A DNA stretch of 64,000 nucleotides from Centropus unirufus (Eukaryota > Chordata > Aves > Cuculiformes > Centropidae), in assembly GCA_013397695.1 (NCBI GenBank), contig VYZI01000114.1, forward strand, positions 220,714 to 284,713, in the 5' to 3' direction. A program made the position numbers and the translations under genes. The stretch's first letter is position 1. Each line of letters opens with the position of its first letter. Below, in pieces: positions 1 to 13,208 of this stretch. Below the pieces are notes generated by a model. That model had not been told where the DNA came from. It saw only the letters and a list, made by a program, of their open reading frames with translations, and ran no database searches.

Positions 1-234
1 CCAACCTATTGTTATCTTTCATGTGCATTTACATCCAAAGTTTTTAACTGGTATGAAGGTTCCCACAATGTCCTTATTTTAAATATATGTTTTCACTCTT
101 CTGCTTTTTATTTCAATAACATTATTGATTTAATACCACAGTTGACATGTACATTCTTCCACCGTTTTTAACAAATAAAAGAAGAGCTTCATGAGTTTCT
201 GAAGCAAGTAACTATACTTTATCTATGACAAGGC
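1..234. other. Unique AT-rich sequence
   Basis: No open frame, repeat or signal that I can support. Sequence is AT-rich and non-repetitive up to the CR1 scrap that follows. Confidence 0.6.
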
Positions 235-327
235 CAATGGTATCTTGGATTGTATATGGTTGAACTCGATGATCTCAGAGGTCTCTTCCAACCTAGTTAT
301 TCTATGATTCTACTATTCTATGACTGA
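235..327 (+). mobile_element. CR1 3'-end fragment
   Basis: The stretch 'gatctcagaggtctcttcc' followed by 'aacctagttattctatgatt' is the conserved last part of an avian CR1 LINE 3' UTR, ending in the ATTCTATG-type terminal repeat. It reads on the plus strand. Only about 90 bases remain, so this is a heavily 5'-truncated copy; the left border is blurred by divergence. It carries no coding sequence. Confidence 0.85.
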
Positions 328-3300
328 GTTAATTCTGTTCTGTTTTCAGAATAAATCTCGGCTTCTGCTTTTGTGGAATTTATGATAACTTTATGCAGTA
401 TAATGGCTCTAGAAGTGGTACATGTGCACCACTTGAATTATTAACAGAATGTAGCTGACCAAGAACACTAAGCAATTTGTCATAACTGTAATACTTTTTG
501 CATGAAGCTGTTATAATTAAATGCTATTATAGCTACATTAGACTTCATGTACTGACTAGTTTTGCAGTATTGTGTTAAGATATTGTCTTTCCTTTGAAAT
601 AACTCGAGAGGCTTATATTTTAATATATAACAATATAAATGCAATTCCATGATTCTATATCACAAGAAATAGTATTTATTTTAACATAATCTGGCTTTAA
701 TGGAAAAATACAAGAAAATAATATAAACTTATTTAGAATTATAAATTTGTAAATAACACATAATCTGCAGACTGACCAAATGATCCTATAATTTCTAAGA
801 GTACAATGCTTACAGGAATTAAAAAGAAATAGCACAAAAACCTTCCAAGAATTAATTCAACTGCAGTGAAATCATCAGCTAAGAAAATTTCAACTTGTTG
901 TAATAGCTTTCTCTTCTAGGATTCCTATTTGGCACCAAAGGAGGATACTTACTGTGATATCTCAGGACTACAAAAAAGTTATCATGGCTTCTGTTTTTAC
1001 ATGGGAAATATTCGCACTTCAGGCAATAATTCCTAATATAGAACTTGAAAAATCACTGTTTTCAACTGTGTTGTACCTATTTATCCTACCATTGTGTCAA
1101 AGGGAAGAACAAAATATTTTCTACTGTTTAAATGTAAGGTAAGTTCAAAAATTAGGCATTTCCTCTTGTTTAGCTAGATGTCCATACCTCAAAGAACAAA
1201 AGGAGGCAAAGCATATTCCATTGGGTTTATAGGTTTTTCAATACATGTAAAAAACACAAGTAGGTAGGTACAAAACTAATTAATTTAATTTGGTCAAACA
1301 TAAAAAATAAGCCATTTGTTTCCTTTTCCTGTTGTTTTCTTTTGACACAGCTACTAGACGATATTGTTTGTTGGTATGTGTACAAGTTTCTTGCAAAGGT
1401 TGCAGCATTTTCAGTTCAGTTAAATTGTGGATCTTTTTCCTCCTTTTCTGTGGCATATACATATTTATGTTGTCTTAATTTGCTTTCTAAATTATAGGGA
1501 GGACAGTTTTGTCTGTCAGGGAATGAATTACTCATATCCTAGGGAAAAAAGAAATAAAAATCTATGACGAATTTAGCTAAATTGTTTTGTTTTGTTTAAA
1601 TCTCACATTTAACCAGTTTTCCTGTTGGATATTTGAAGTAGTGTACACAGCCCAAAACGGAAGGCAATGAGCATTAGGGGCTAAATTCTGAATTCAAGAA
1701 GGACCGTGTACAGTAATAACTGTGTGCCTTTAAGCATTGTCTCTGATACAGCAATGTGGACCAAACCATCCTTCCTTTCAGCAATTTTATTGTTTTGCAA
1801 CAATGCTATGTTATTTTCCAATAATGATGTATTAACATGTATACATTTTTATTATTTAATTGTTATAATTTTCAGCTCTGGAATTTCACTACTGACCTGT
1901 ACTTTGTATAAACAGAATCCTTTCTGCTGTTCACATTTGCATCCCTTCAACTGAGCTACAGATTCAATATCTGGTAGTTTTAAAAAAAAACCCACAACAC
2001 TCCCAAATGTTGTTGTATCCTTAAACAATTAATAAACTCTACTTTTAGCTTTTCAGCCATGTATACTCATGAGTAGATGATATTTAAACATATAAATAAT
2101 ATTTTACTTGAAGCTGTGAGGTTTTGCAACTCATACTTGTGACATTCTGTTACAAATGAAATAAATAATACAATTTTGTGACCACCTTCAAAAATAAATG
2201 AAAAAAAAGAAGTAAAACAAAGACAGCCCAGATGCCTAATTGTTGAAGCAAGTTTTGAGAAGAGATGGTCACAAATTTTTTGTTAGTTCATTTTATGCTC
2301 ATGTGGATATGCCCCAGCATGTAATCAGACTTCCTCTTAGGTAATCTTTGTGAAAAAATAGAATGGTCATATATTTGTTTAGGATAGATATAATTCATAG
2401 CGCTGTGCTGTCTACTAGCTTCCACTGTGTCTGTTTCTAATGTTTTTCTAAAACTACATATGACAAAAAGAAGTTATGTAGGAATTTTTTTACAAGGTAG
2501 AAAGAATTTGACAATGGGCATATAAGATTTGAGAGTGATGACTTTCAGGATGCCCTGTGGACATCCATTGGAAAAATTAGAAGTGATAAAAAGCCAGTGT
2601 CGATGTACAAAAAAATTTCCTAGTCTGGTGCAATGGAGCTATAAGGATTTCTCTTATGGTAAGATCTTGTGACGTTTTTGAATATTTGAATATTCAAATG
2701 AATGAAGAAAAATTTTGCTATAACTTCACTACAAAAATACAGGATTTCTGCAATCTCAGAATATGCAAATACATGCAACAATTCGGATCTTGGCTAAATT
2801 TACTAAGAAACTTGAAAAAGATCTCATTATTTATATGAGTTGAATGTCCGTATTGGTCAGCCTGATAGCCCTATCACAGTAAAACATAGTGATTGTCATA
2901 GTCATTGTTCTAACAGAGAGAAAAACAGAGAGAAAAAACAGGTTGAAAATCATTCAAGAATATATATCTTCCAATTTCTAATAAGTTATGGGAAATTTAG
3001 TGAAAGTTGTGAAATTATTTTTTTTTCACATCTGCATGTTCCTTTCAGTAAGTTCTTGATATACTTTAGGGATTTATATGTGTGTGTGTGCGCATATATA
3101 TTATGCATCTGTATTATGTGTGTGCAACATATCAGTGTATATTCTGGTAACCATTACCTTCATCTGAGTAACAGAAGTGTGATTTTTCTTGTTTTCAACT
3201 AGTAACCTAAGTTCTCTTTATTTTCAGAGTAAAAGAAGAAATACTGCATCTCCAAAATTAATATAAATGCCACCCTAAAATGCATATCAACCCAGGCACC

Positions 3301-5053
3301 TTTACAATTTGTATTCTTCTCACCTGTGGGCCTCTGATGGCTACATAGGGAATTAATTTTTAGGTGATTAAACTCCATTTTGCCTCTAGGCTCTCAACAC
3401 TCAGGTCAGAGAGATACGTTATTACTAAAACTCAGGTACCCGCAATATTAGTTACTAGCTGAGGTTTTACATTTTTGTCCCAGTTATCTTAAGTTCTAGT
3501 TAAGCTTTTCAGCCTTTCTGTGTATCTCTTTCTGAAATAAACTCCCAGGGTCACAAAAAAAATTTAGAAGGGAAAGGAATCTGAATTCTAAATTACTGAA
3601 ATTCAGACTGATTAACAACCGCCCTTCAAATGTGTATAACTTAAAAGTAATAGCAATGATGCTAAGGACAGGGTGACAGTACTTCCTAGTGTCCCGTTTG
3701 GCATAAAAATGACTACTGTTTTCTCTTTGAACAATACATGATAAACTAGCTAATTCTGATTTCACACTTTACATCATGATTTATATTAGACCTTTTGCTC
3801 AGAAATATGGGAATTTTAAAGTCTTACTTCCCCCTTTTGAATTTTTCTCCCTTCCTTCCTCCCCTTTTGTCTTTCTGGTCAGATGAAATATAGATCCAGG
3901 TACTGTTTTACAGCTGTGAATACTAATGATAAGATTTTCTGCTTCTTATCTTCTTGGAAAAAATAAGATATCTTTAGCATTATGTATCTTGTTTATATTT
4001 TAATTATTCCCAAATTAATACTATTATTTTTTTTGTAATTGAAAAATTAGAACAAAATTTTGTTTAAACACAGTGTTTTCTGGAAAATTCTATATATAGT
4101 CACGCTGTTTTTCAGAAACCTTTAATATTCACAAACAGACTGACATGTGGATAGAGAGAGTAGCATGGATTTGAACTCTTATTTCTGTTATTTTTTGAAG
4201 TGAGTTCAGTGTGATATGTTTTATAATCAGCTTGAAATGATCACACATGATTTCTCACCAATCTGCATGCCAATGCTTTCCCAGAATAACAAACTATATT
4301 CAGTATAAACAGAATTCTAGACATTGATGTATCCATATTGCTATGGCATATAAAATAAAAGACAATGAGCAACTTCCACTGTGAAGACAGAAAGTACAGT
4401 TATAGAGCTACAAATAAAATGGCAGGCTGTGACATGCTAACTGCGAAATCTCTCTAGTTAAACACAAGCAAATGTAAGAGATGGTTTGTAGTTTCTAGCT
4501 GAAATTTCCATTTCATGCTTCATATTTTGCTTTCTCCTCCATCTGTATATCAGTTCTAACCAAGCTATAATTTTTCACTCATAAGTCCTTGTAAAACAGA
4601 ATTCTGAGACACAAAATAGAGTATTCCATGAATTACAAATTAATGAAGAATTTTCTAGAACTCAAGTATAGACAATTGACAGAAGAAGTGACTTTTGGAG
4701 AAAAATTATGTGTTTCAGTTTTGTACGAATGCAAAACATGAAATAGCTTAAGAATCGATTCAGTCCTGCGTTGGTAAGGGAAGAACCACGAATCCATTCC
4801 ACTTTGAACTGTAATCTTGTAAATCATGATTACAGATAAGGTAATAATTGCTGGAACTTTACGAATCTGTGTTTCCACTTACATGTTCTGAAAATGTGTG
4901 TTTTACATGTGGTAGTCAAAATGTCAGCTATAATTCAACAATGAAGATCAAAAAATGACAAAATAGTAGAAGTATTGGGATAAATATACAAATGTATATA
5001 TATAGCTACATCATGAAAATACAGTGTACTTGGCAGTTGTTTTTGGCCTCATT
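328..5053. other. Gene-free AT-rich stretch
   Basis: About 4.7 kb with only short chance-length open frames (the longest about 120 codons at 2840-3202, with no recognisable motif). Holds a short TG/CA-rich run near 3076-3103 and one 16-base palindrome (listed separately). No transposon, exon or RNA gene recognised. Confidence 0.5.
2684..2699. repeat. 16-base perfect palindrome
   Basis: ATTTGAATATTCAAAT is a perfect palindrome centred between 2691 and 2692. It is preceded by a second 'gaatattt' motif. Such sites arise by chance in AT-rich DNA, so no role is claimed. Confidence 0.6.
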
Positions 5054-5757
5054 CACAGAATCATAGAATGGTTTGGGTTGGAACGGACCTTAAAGACCAT
5101 CTAGTTCCAGCCCACTTGCCATGGGCAGGGATAACTTCCACTACACCAGCTTGCTCAAAACCTCATCCAACCTGACTTTGAACATTGTCAGGGTTGGGGC
5201 ATCCACAGCTTCTCTGGACAACCTGTCCCAGTATCTCAGAATCCTCACAGCATAGAATTGTTTCCTCATATATAATTTAAATCTACCTTATTTCAGTTTA
5301 AAACCATTATCCCTAGTCCCTTGTAAAGATTTCCTTTTCAGGTTTCTTGTCGGCCCCCTTTAAGTACTGGACGGTTGCTGTAATGTTTCTCTGGAACCTT
5401 CTCTTCTCGAGGCTGAACAACTCCAACTCTCTCAGTCTGTCTTCACAGGACAGATTCCCCAGCCTTCTGATTATCTTTGTGACCCTCCTGTAGACTCACC
5501 CAAATAGGTCCATCTGTTTCTTATGCTGGGAGCTACAGAGCTGAACTCAGTACTCCAGGTGGACCCTCACAAGAGCAGAGTGGAGAGAGAGAATCATCTG
5601 TCTCAGCCTGCTGGCCACAATTCTTTTGATGCAGACCAGGATACGGCTGGCTTTCTGGGCTCTGAGTGCATGTTTCCAGCTCACATTGAACTTCTCATCA
5701 GTCAGCACCCCCAAATCCCTCTCCTCAGGGCTGTTCTCAATCCATTCTTGTCCCCCG
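5054..5757 (-). mobile_element. CR1 LINE, 5'-truncated copy
   Basis: An avian CR1 non-LTR retrotransposon in reverse orientation. Its 3' end is at 5054 ('cacagaatcatagaatggtt', the complement of the terminal octamer repeat), followed by 3' UTR and then the C-terminal end of pol. On the minus strand around 5547-5757 the frame still reads EERDLGVL, CIKRIVASR and HSALVRVHLEY, which match the conserved tail of CR1 reverse transcriptase. The copy stops near 5757, where the homology I recognise ends, so at least the catalytic palm and the endonuclease are missing. It cannot encode an active protein. Confidence 0.92.
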
Positions 5758-8700
5758 TAGGGGAAGGAGAGAAGGAAATGAGAGGAAAAGGTCTTGGAAA
5801 CTAAAACTATAGTTTTAATGAAATAATGATAATAATGATAATAAATATAATTATGAAGTAATAAAATATCATATCCATCTCCTCCTTCTCCCCACAATGA
5901 CCATATGTCACCACAAATACTGCAGAACAGGATATCAGCTTTTACAGAAGATAGAGACCCTTATGATCCCTCAATTTTATACCAAGTACGATGCATATGG
6001 GGTAATATACTCTTTTGGTCAGTTCAGGGTCACATGCCCTATTTGCCTCTCCTCACAGGTACAGCTCTCTTCTGCCAGCTTGAGGATGGTCTTGGTAAGA
6101 ATAAGCATTGGCCTATTTTCATACCAGTGCCCCGTGTTTTCACTCTGGGAGAATAACAGTGTCTCAAAAACACGCAGTTAGCTTTTAGCGAATGAAGTAA
6201 CTTACAGCAACTGAGTCACTAAACTGACTCTAATTTAGTTCGAACCACAACACCAGCAAATTTTACTTTGAGCTGCATATCTCATTAAGAAATTTATATT
6301 GCTTTTTCAAAAACTGCATGGTAATAAGGAGGCATGAAAAATACCAAAGAGTGATTAAGAGGCAATAAGCATACATACCAATATGAGGATTTATTTCAAA
6401 TAAAATTGTCCATGAAAGGGGAAAGGAAGCCTACAAACTGAGGCCCAGCAATTTCATAAGGTTCCTTTAATTATTATTTTTTTTTTTTTCAGTTTGACCA
6501 AATATCACTCTGGTGTGTGTGTGATAAAGCTGTGGTATTAATGTGACATTAAGCTCTAACTTGAAGTGGAAACACAGAAAATCAGCCTTGAGGCAATGAA
6601 GGAGAAAGAAATATTTTCTATGTAGAAAATTGTACAAAGATATTTTACTCAAGCAATTATTATGAGAGAAAAGGTTGAAAAGCCATTCTTAACTGACAGG
6701 TGAATAGTTATGATCATTTAATTGTTCCAAATGTCTGCAGGAAATTCTCTTTCATTAGAAGTATTTGCATTACACAGAGAAGCTGGAAGCATTTAAATAA
6801 AATTAAGGGTACTTTGACATGAACTCCAGAGTATCACTACACTAATTTCCAAAATTACACTTTGTAAAAATGTGATAAATATTTAAACAATATTTACCCC
6901 TGGTAAAAGTATAAACCTAAGAAAACATAATTATTGAAGTGAAAGTATAAAGGATAGCTTTGTAAAAAAAACACATTGAACTGCCCATTATATGTACAGA
7001 GGAGCTTCTATTGATGTAAAAGTTCTTCAGTGTTTTAAGTCATTCAAAAGCTTACAGGTATATCTCTTAAATACACTATAAACATTTCAGAATTACAGCC
7101 TGTCATCAAATATGATCATTCATCTGTTTTAATATTATCAATGATAATATCTAGGGATATCATGAAAATTATCACTTCACAAATGTGAAAATGTTCAGCT
7201 CTGACACATTAATCTTGTAGGTCTTAATATGGTTGCACTGAAAAATACTTACACTTGAAGTTCCACAGCAATTGTTTTTGGGGTGGACTTTGATTTTCAT
7301 TGATGAGACAGTATTCATTATCTTTAGGATCACTATTTTGACCTTGCAGACCCAATGACAGATTAATGTTCAGGAACAACTACCATAGTTATTCAATTGG
7401 CAATTTAACTCTTCTATATCAACAAACCAGGATTGTTGCTGTATGCTTTATGTTCTAGGTAAAAGTTTTTGTCAGTAGTCAGGCATTTGGACTTTTGGAG
7501 AGTGAAAGAAATATCTCTTGGTATGAACTTACTGTTATTTTTAGTCTGTGTACTTTTACAAAGAGATGTTTGCCATTTGTTTAAAAAAACCAAAACCCCT
7601 TACACGTCCCAAGTATAGTTTAATATTTGCTTTATTTCAGGCCTTCTGTCCCTTACTTGAAGAAAAGCATCATCATATCATCATAAGAACTTATTATAAT
7701 AATATCATCATGATAACTCATTTATGTGCGCAAAATAAGAGGATCATCAACACTTGTTGGGCAGGTAGATATACTTTGGTGGGAAAGCTCAGTACATAAT
7801 GTATGTCAATCAAGTTATCTGGGGATGTACCTGCTATGAGGATTACATCCTAAATATTCATCCGGCTTTGAATAGAATTTACGTACTCCACATTACAATG
7901 GAAACTGAGGAAAAGTCATGATTAGCCTGAGGAATAGAACTACTAGCTCTTAGGATCTTTTACTGATGAAATTCTAAGTCACTTAGCAAAAAACTGAATG
8001 TCTTCCTTTTTTCTTAGAGCCCTTCAGAAGGTGGATGACATGCATGCATACATTCTGAGGCTACAAAAGAAACTGAGAGTTCATCCTGATAGTATGATCA
8101 GTAAAGGATCTGTCTGCATGTAATTAAAGCGTAAAACTATAGGTGTTGAATTGAAAATGCAGCGTTATAAAAGTCAGAAAACCTGAATAAAGAGCATCAG
8201 TGAGTTGAAGGTTTGTTGGGGGATTTTTTGATGAGAATATCTAAGTACATGGAAAATTTTCCACAGAAATAAATTGTGTGATGAACTCTGCAGCTCATTG
8301 ATAGCTCTTACTGACACCTCTGTACTGGATTTTCCATGTGCTTGTTTTGCAATTTAATCTCATTTTGACAGCAAGCTTCCTGAAAAGTCACAAAATGCAC
8401 AAGTCCAACCATTGCATAAATTTGGTAAGACGTAAAAGAAATGAGACTATCACAGAGGAAAAGAGAAGACATTGATACAGATGAGTGAAGGGAAACATTT
8501 CCTTTGCTTGCCATATATATATGTATACGTGCCAGTGCCAATACAGAAACTCCACAGTACTATTGTAGTAGCATTTTGTCTCAGCTAATAAATCTCTCCC
8601 AGGAGACATGGTGTGGTCATGCTGCCATGTTGCTCACAGGTTATGGCCAGCATATGCCCTGCCAGATTGGATTTTGGGTAGAGCAAGTTCATGTCGCACT

Positions 8701-10224
8701 GCACCTGCCCATGCAGATATGCCTGTCTTCGCAATATTCATGTCTATTCCATTCTCACTGTGTCTGTGGTGTGAGAAGCTGCCACTGAAGACTTCAGACA
8801 GATTGCAATGAGGCCTGTAGAAAATAGAAATGGATTTTGATATGAGGATCTATGTAAAAAAATAATTTACTCTTTAATTTTTAAATACTTTTTAAAACAT
8901 TCAAGCAAATTATTTAAAACCACATAAAACTGGAAAAATTCCACATTATCGCAAGTTGTCTTACTAGATAGATACTGCATTACTTAAGAATGTGCCTAAA
9001 CACATTTCTTTCTCTGTCTATTTGTACCACACTGATTAAAACTACTTTTTCCTATCACCTATGCTTTGTTTGCCTGTTTGTTTACTTGCTTGTTTTAGTA
9101 TGTACTTTTTCACTTCTATCTGATTAGGGTTAAGACATTTGTGCAATATTTATAAATACATAAGCAAGTATGCTAATGGAATAAAAAGGGGTCCAAGAAC
9201 ACTTCCAAATCTTTGTGGTAGGATTGAAGTCTGAAAGAGTTATTAACTTAGGTATTTCTTGAGGATCAATTTTTTTGAAACCATTTACAGGGGCCTACAG
9301 AATTAGCCAATAGACAAAAAACAGAGGCTTTCATCTAGAAAATAATATTTTGTACATTTATTTTTCTTTCCCCCTGGATCCATTAGTTTCCAAGGAAACT
9401 ATACTAGCTGTTGCATCTCTTCTAGCTAAATGTAGTGTGGGTTGTTTAAAAATTTAAAAAGATACAGTTAGGTTGATTTTGAATTTGAATTACAAATTAT
9501 TCTTGTTGCTTTCATAACAAAATATTTCACAGATTCACAGAAAATTAGAAAAACACAGAATGTATTCATAAATTATCCTACCAATTGGGGAGTTTTCCGG
9601 TAGTATTTTGTAAATGGTATGTTTATGCTACATTGCAGGCATACTCATAAAGAAGAAGAAGCTTAGGGGCAGGCAAATTAAAACAAAGGACTGGTAAATC
9701 TGTTGTAAAAGTAATGGTTTGTGCTACTACTTGACAGACCCCTAAAACCTAAAACTGTTTGAAAGACATATAATTTGACTGACAGAGTTACTTCGCGCTT
9801 ATACTTATATTCTTTAAAATAAATACAACTTCCTTCTCATGGGTTTGTATATACCTGCCAAAAATTTCATCTGCTATCAAACCCCCAGAGTTTAGAAAAA
9901 AGTCCCAGCCATCCTCAGTTTGAAAAAGTGAGCTAGATTGATGTAGAGGACTTAAATGGGGGTAGAAATTGATGTGTAAGAATCAAATGCATACTTGGCA
10001 CTGCTTGGAAAACTTGCACTTGTTTGTCTGCTTCAAGATAAAAATCACATCGGTTTGAACCCTTCTCTAAGCAAAAATTATTTTCTGTTAGAACTCTACC
10101 TACATCAGAGATGGGATGACTCTTGATCATCTTGGGGTTTGTCATCAATGTTTTCTTTTGTCAAAAGTAATTGAATAAAAATTACCTTTATAAGAGTTTT
10201 TTGTGGAGGACCTAAGTTTGCCAT
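5758..10224. other. Gene-free AT-rich stretch
   Basis: Starts with an ATAATG-like low-complexity run (about 5819-5853). A near-perfect inverted repeat ATATTATCA/TGATAATAT lies at 7132-7150. The part 8590-8815 is somewhat less AT-rich, with two short overlapping open frames, but I recognise no protein or repeat there. Nothing else supportable. Confidence 0.5.
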
Positions 10225-10552
10225 GCAGGTTTAAGATCTCATCATGCTGGAGCACCTCTGCTATGAGGACAGACAGAGATGGGGTTGATCAGCCTGGAGA
10301 AGAGAAGACGCCAGGGAGACCTTTTAGTGGTCTTCCAGTATCTGAAGGAAGTCTACAGGAAAGATGAGTAAGGACTTTTTACAAAGGTGTGTATTGATAG
10401 GATGAGAAGGAATGGCTATACATTTGAGAGAGGAAGATTTAGAATAAATATTAGGAAGAAATTCTTCCTGATGAAGATGATGAGGCACTGTCACAGTTTT
10501 CCCAGGGAGGCTACCCCAGAGATGTTCAGGGCCAGGCTGGATGGAGCCTTCA
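10225..10552 (+). mobile_element. CR1 LINE fragment (pol C-terminus/3' UTR)
   Basis: Plus-strand CR1 remnant. Recognisable blocks in order are 'ctggagcacctctgctatg', 'cagcctggagaagagaag', 'gaagtctacaggaaagatg' and 'aggaagaaattcttcctgat', then 'gggccaggctggatggagcc'. These are the conserved C-terminal pol and 3' UTR blocks. The copy ends before the terminal ATTCTATG repeat, so it is truncated at both ends. Reading frames are interrupted; the 80-codon open frame at 10387-10629 is a by-product. Confidence 0.88.
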
Positions 10553-10639
10553 TGTTTTACCATAGACAAGACTCCAAGCAAAAGAAGTACCAACAAAACC
10601 TAAACTCTATGAAATCAAAGGGATCCTAGATCCTGAAAT

Positions 10640-10765
10640 CTGCAAAGCAAGATTATAAATGCAGATATTTGAAATTATAAAATCCCAAATATCTGTAGCA
10701 TCAGAGGATCATATAATTTCAAAATCAGCAAAGCAATAGATTAAAAAATTCCAAATATCTGTAAA
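10640..10765. repeat. Cluster of overlapping inverted and direct repeats
   Basis: CAGATATTTG (10662-10671) is an exact inverted copy of CAAATATCTG at 10686-10695, and the latter recurs directly at 10752-10761. GAAATTATA (10671-10679) is inverted as TATAATTTC (10712-10720). GCAAAGCAA occurs at 10642-10650 and 10729-10737. The cluster could be the edge of an old transposon or LTR, or a decayed tandem repeat; I cannot classify it. Confidence 0.5.
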
Positions 10766-12878
10766 ATATTCAGGGGTCCTTGGTGAAATCAACAATAGGA
10801 CCCAGGCTCTGCAAAATCAAGTTTTACTTAAATTATATAGCCAGAAATGAAACAAATTATTAACAGTGATCAATCATCAGTTAACCGTAACAGCTTGTAA
10901 AGGTAATGTGTCTAATCATTATCGTAAGAGAATAAGTACAGTGGTTAGAGAAGAATACATCACCAATTGCCTAAACATGCTCCAGATCTGCAGTTGTTGG
11001 AGGCAGACCCCCTTTCTTTTCCTCAGCAAGGAGATAAATGAAGGCCCACACAGCACTTCTACCCATGGGTAGAGCTCAAGAAACAATTATGAGCTGAATA
11101 TCCAAGGCTGGCATTATATACGTGTACAATCCATAACACTTTACTTTCATAGGTCAATTAGTGTCTAGATGCCTCCCCAAGAATAAAAATAACAATGACA
11201 ATAATGATAACGATGAATCCTGAGTATTATTCAAACATATATATACTCATTCAAAATATTGGGCTAGAGGCTTCCTACTCATTGAAAACTAAGTAAATAG
11301 ATTCCATTAGTGACAGAATTTTACAATTTACTCCATTGTCTCTAAAAATTATTTTCAAAGTAGCAGTCCAGGCTCCATATTTATGCATAGTGCAAGCAAC
11401 CTACAAACAAAATGCAAGGTAAAATGAAGACACCTTTGCTTCAGCTCTGATACAGCTAATTCAGTGTAGAGAGAAGTCTCTTAGTTTTGTCTTTGGTGAC
11501 TCCTAAAGTGTGATTCCTATGTTAGAATGGTTCTAATATGTTTTTTCATTTGTAAAAAGTAACCTTTGTTTCAACTTTTTTCTACAATATCTTCTAAGAT
11601 TGCAATCACCTGAGTCTGAATGTATTTGAGTGCATGCAGATTTACAATTCACATATAAAATAATATATGTCTACCATGATAATTTCTCTGTATCCACTTA
11701 TCCTATAAAATGCATATAACTTCTGAATTCTGTGCAGAGATAAACAGCATCTTTCCTCATTATGAGAAAAATCAAGCTTAGCTTACATTTGACAGCACTG
11801 TTATTTTTAAGTATTATATGATGCATACTCTTGTCCATAACATCTACTGCAATTAATAGAACTCATGTGTGGGAACCACACAGGTAATGTACCCTTCAAT
11901 AAGAAATAATATCATTTTTTTAATTAATGTTTTACAGATCGGAGACAGGATTCTGGCCTAGAGGAAAAGAATCAATTTCATTTTAGAATGAGAGAGACAA
12001 AGTCAGAAAGAAGGAAAAAAACTCTTGACAACTAAGTGGCCCACTGATCAATGGTGGTAACCTGAGGCTGCCTGCTAATTAGCTACCTTAGTTGGCTGCT
12101 ATTTCTAAACTTGAGGGTAAAGCAATACAATTATTCTTGCCATTGACACAGAGGTATATTACGTTACACTTTTTAACCTCTTTCCCAATGCTATCACTAC
12201 TCTTTTTTCACATGCACACAAGGATTTGTCTTGTACTGCTCATATGTAATAGGACAAATTGTATAAATCTCACATTTATCAGATTTATTCCTATGAAACA
12301 TGTTTCCACCCACAAAGTAGAATGATTCTGTTATATAGTTTAAAAGATTTCATTTCTAGCTGATAAAATAACAACATGCAGCACTACAACTTACTACCAA
12401 AAAGGAATCCAATATAAATCAGATGTCCCATGGCTGACTCAGAGGAGAAAGGAAGTTTTAGACTCTGTGATGTTAGACCTATATTATCAGTGCTCAACCT
12501 ACATATTTTCCCTTTGCCTCCAGAGAGCAATGTAAACATATCCTAGAAACTGTCATGTTCTTTTTCCATAGTATGTGAACATGCTGGCAAAAAAACTTTT
12601 GTGGATCTTCGGATTCTGTAAGTATACAGTACCACTTAGAACTGCTGATAAAATATTTGCTTTTGTTTTCTATCAAAACCTCATTCTGCAAATTCTCTGT
12701 AACTAATTTCATTAAAGTGCTTCATCTATCTATGGATCTGTTCTTGTAAATTGACTTTTGAGGTATTACATTCCAAAAATAAAATAAAGGAGTAAATAAG
12801 ATTTCTTCTTTTCCTTTTCTTGCCTTTAATTTCTTCTGATTAAATGTAATTGCTTATTGCAGCTGCTATAAAATAAAA
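10766..12878. other. Gene-free stretch, partly LTR-like
   Basis: The first 400 bases (to about 11165) are less AT-rich than the surroundings. They contain 'aggacccaggctctgcaaaa', a purine/pyrimidine-mixed block and a TATATA near 11113, which vaguely resembles an antisense LTR. I cannot match it to a family. The rest is ordinary AT-rich DNA up to the gap. Confidence 0.35.
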
Positions 12879-12973
12879 NNNNNNNNNNNNNNNNNNNNNN
12901 NNNNNNNNNNNNNNNNNNNNNNNNNNNNNNNNNNNNNNNNNNNNNNNNNNNNNNNNNNNNNNNNNNNNNNNNN
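12879..12973. other. Assembly gap (95 N)
   Basis: A run of 95 undetermined bases. The left flank ends in AAATAAAA and the right flank begins with unique sequence, so the true content and length are unknown. Confidence 0.99.
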
Positions 12974-13208
12974 CCATAGTGCCTCATGTTTTCAAGACTA
13001 TATATTAAAGTATAAGAAGACAGAAAATAATGACACCTTTGCCATTTAAAGATATATATTATTTAGAATGATAGCTAAGATTTTCATGTACTAAGAATAC
13101 TCAGAAATAAAGTAATGACATTTGCTCTCATCTTCCTTCCATTACACATAAAAACTCAAGTGAGTGCCAGGCCTGTATTGTTTAGCTGTTTTTGCTTGGT
13201 TACTCTTC
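12974..13208. other. Unique AT-rich sequence
   Basis: Short spacer between the gap and the following CR1. No feature seen. Confidence 0.6.

Noticed and set aside
2840..3202. 120-codon open frame on the plus strand
   Set aside because: Length is within what AT-rich random sequence gives in 64 kb. Residues reflect TG/TA low complexity (Cys/Val/Tyr runs) and no motif is seen.
5523..5804. 93-codon plus-strand open frame
   Set aside because: Antisense shadow of the CR1 pol tail.
9530..9580. 'cacagattcacagaaaatta', resembling a CR1 octamer tail
   Set aside because: No downstream CR1 sequence; likely chance.
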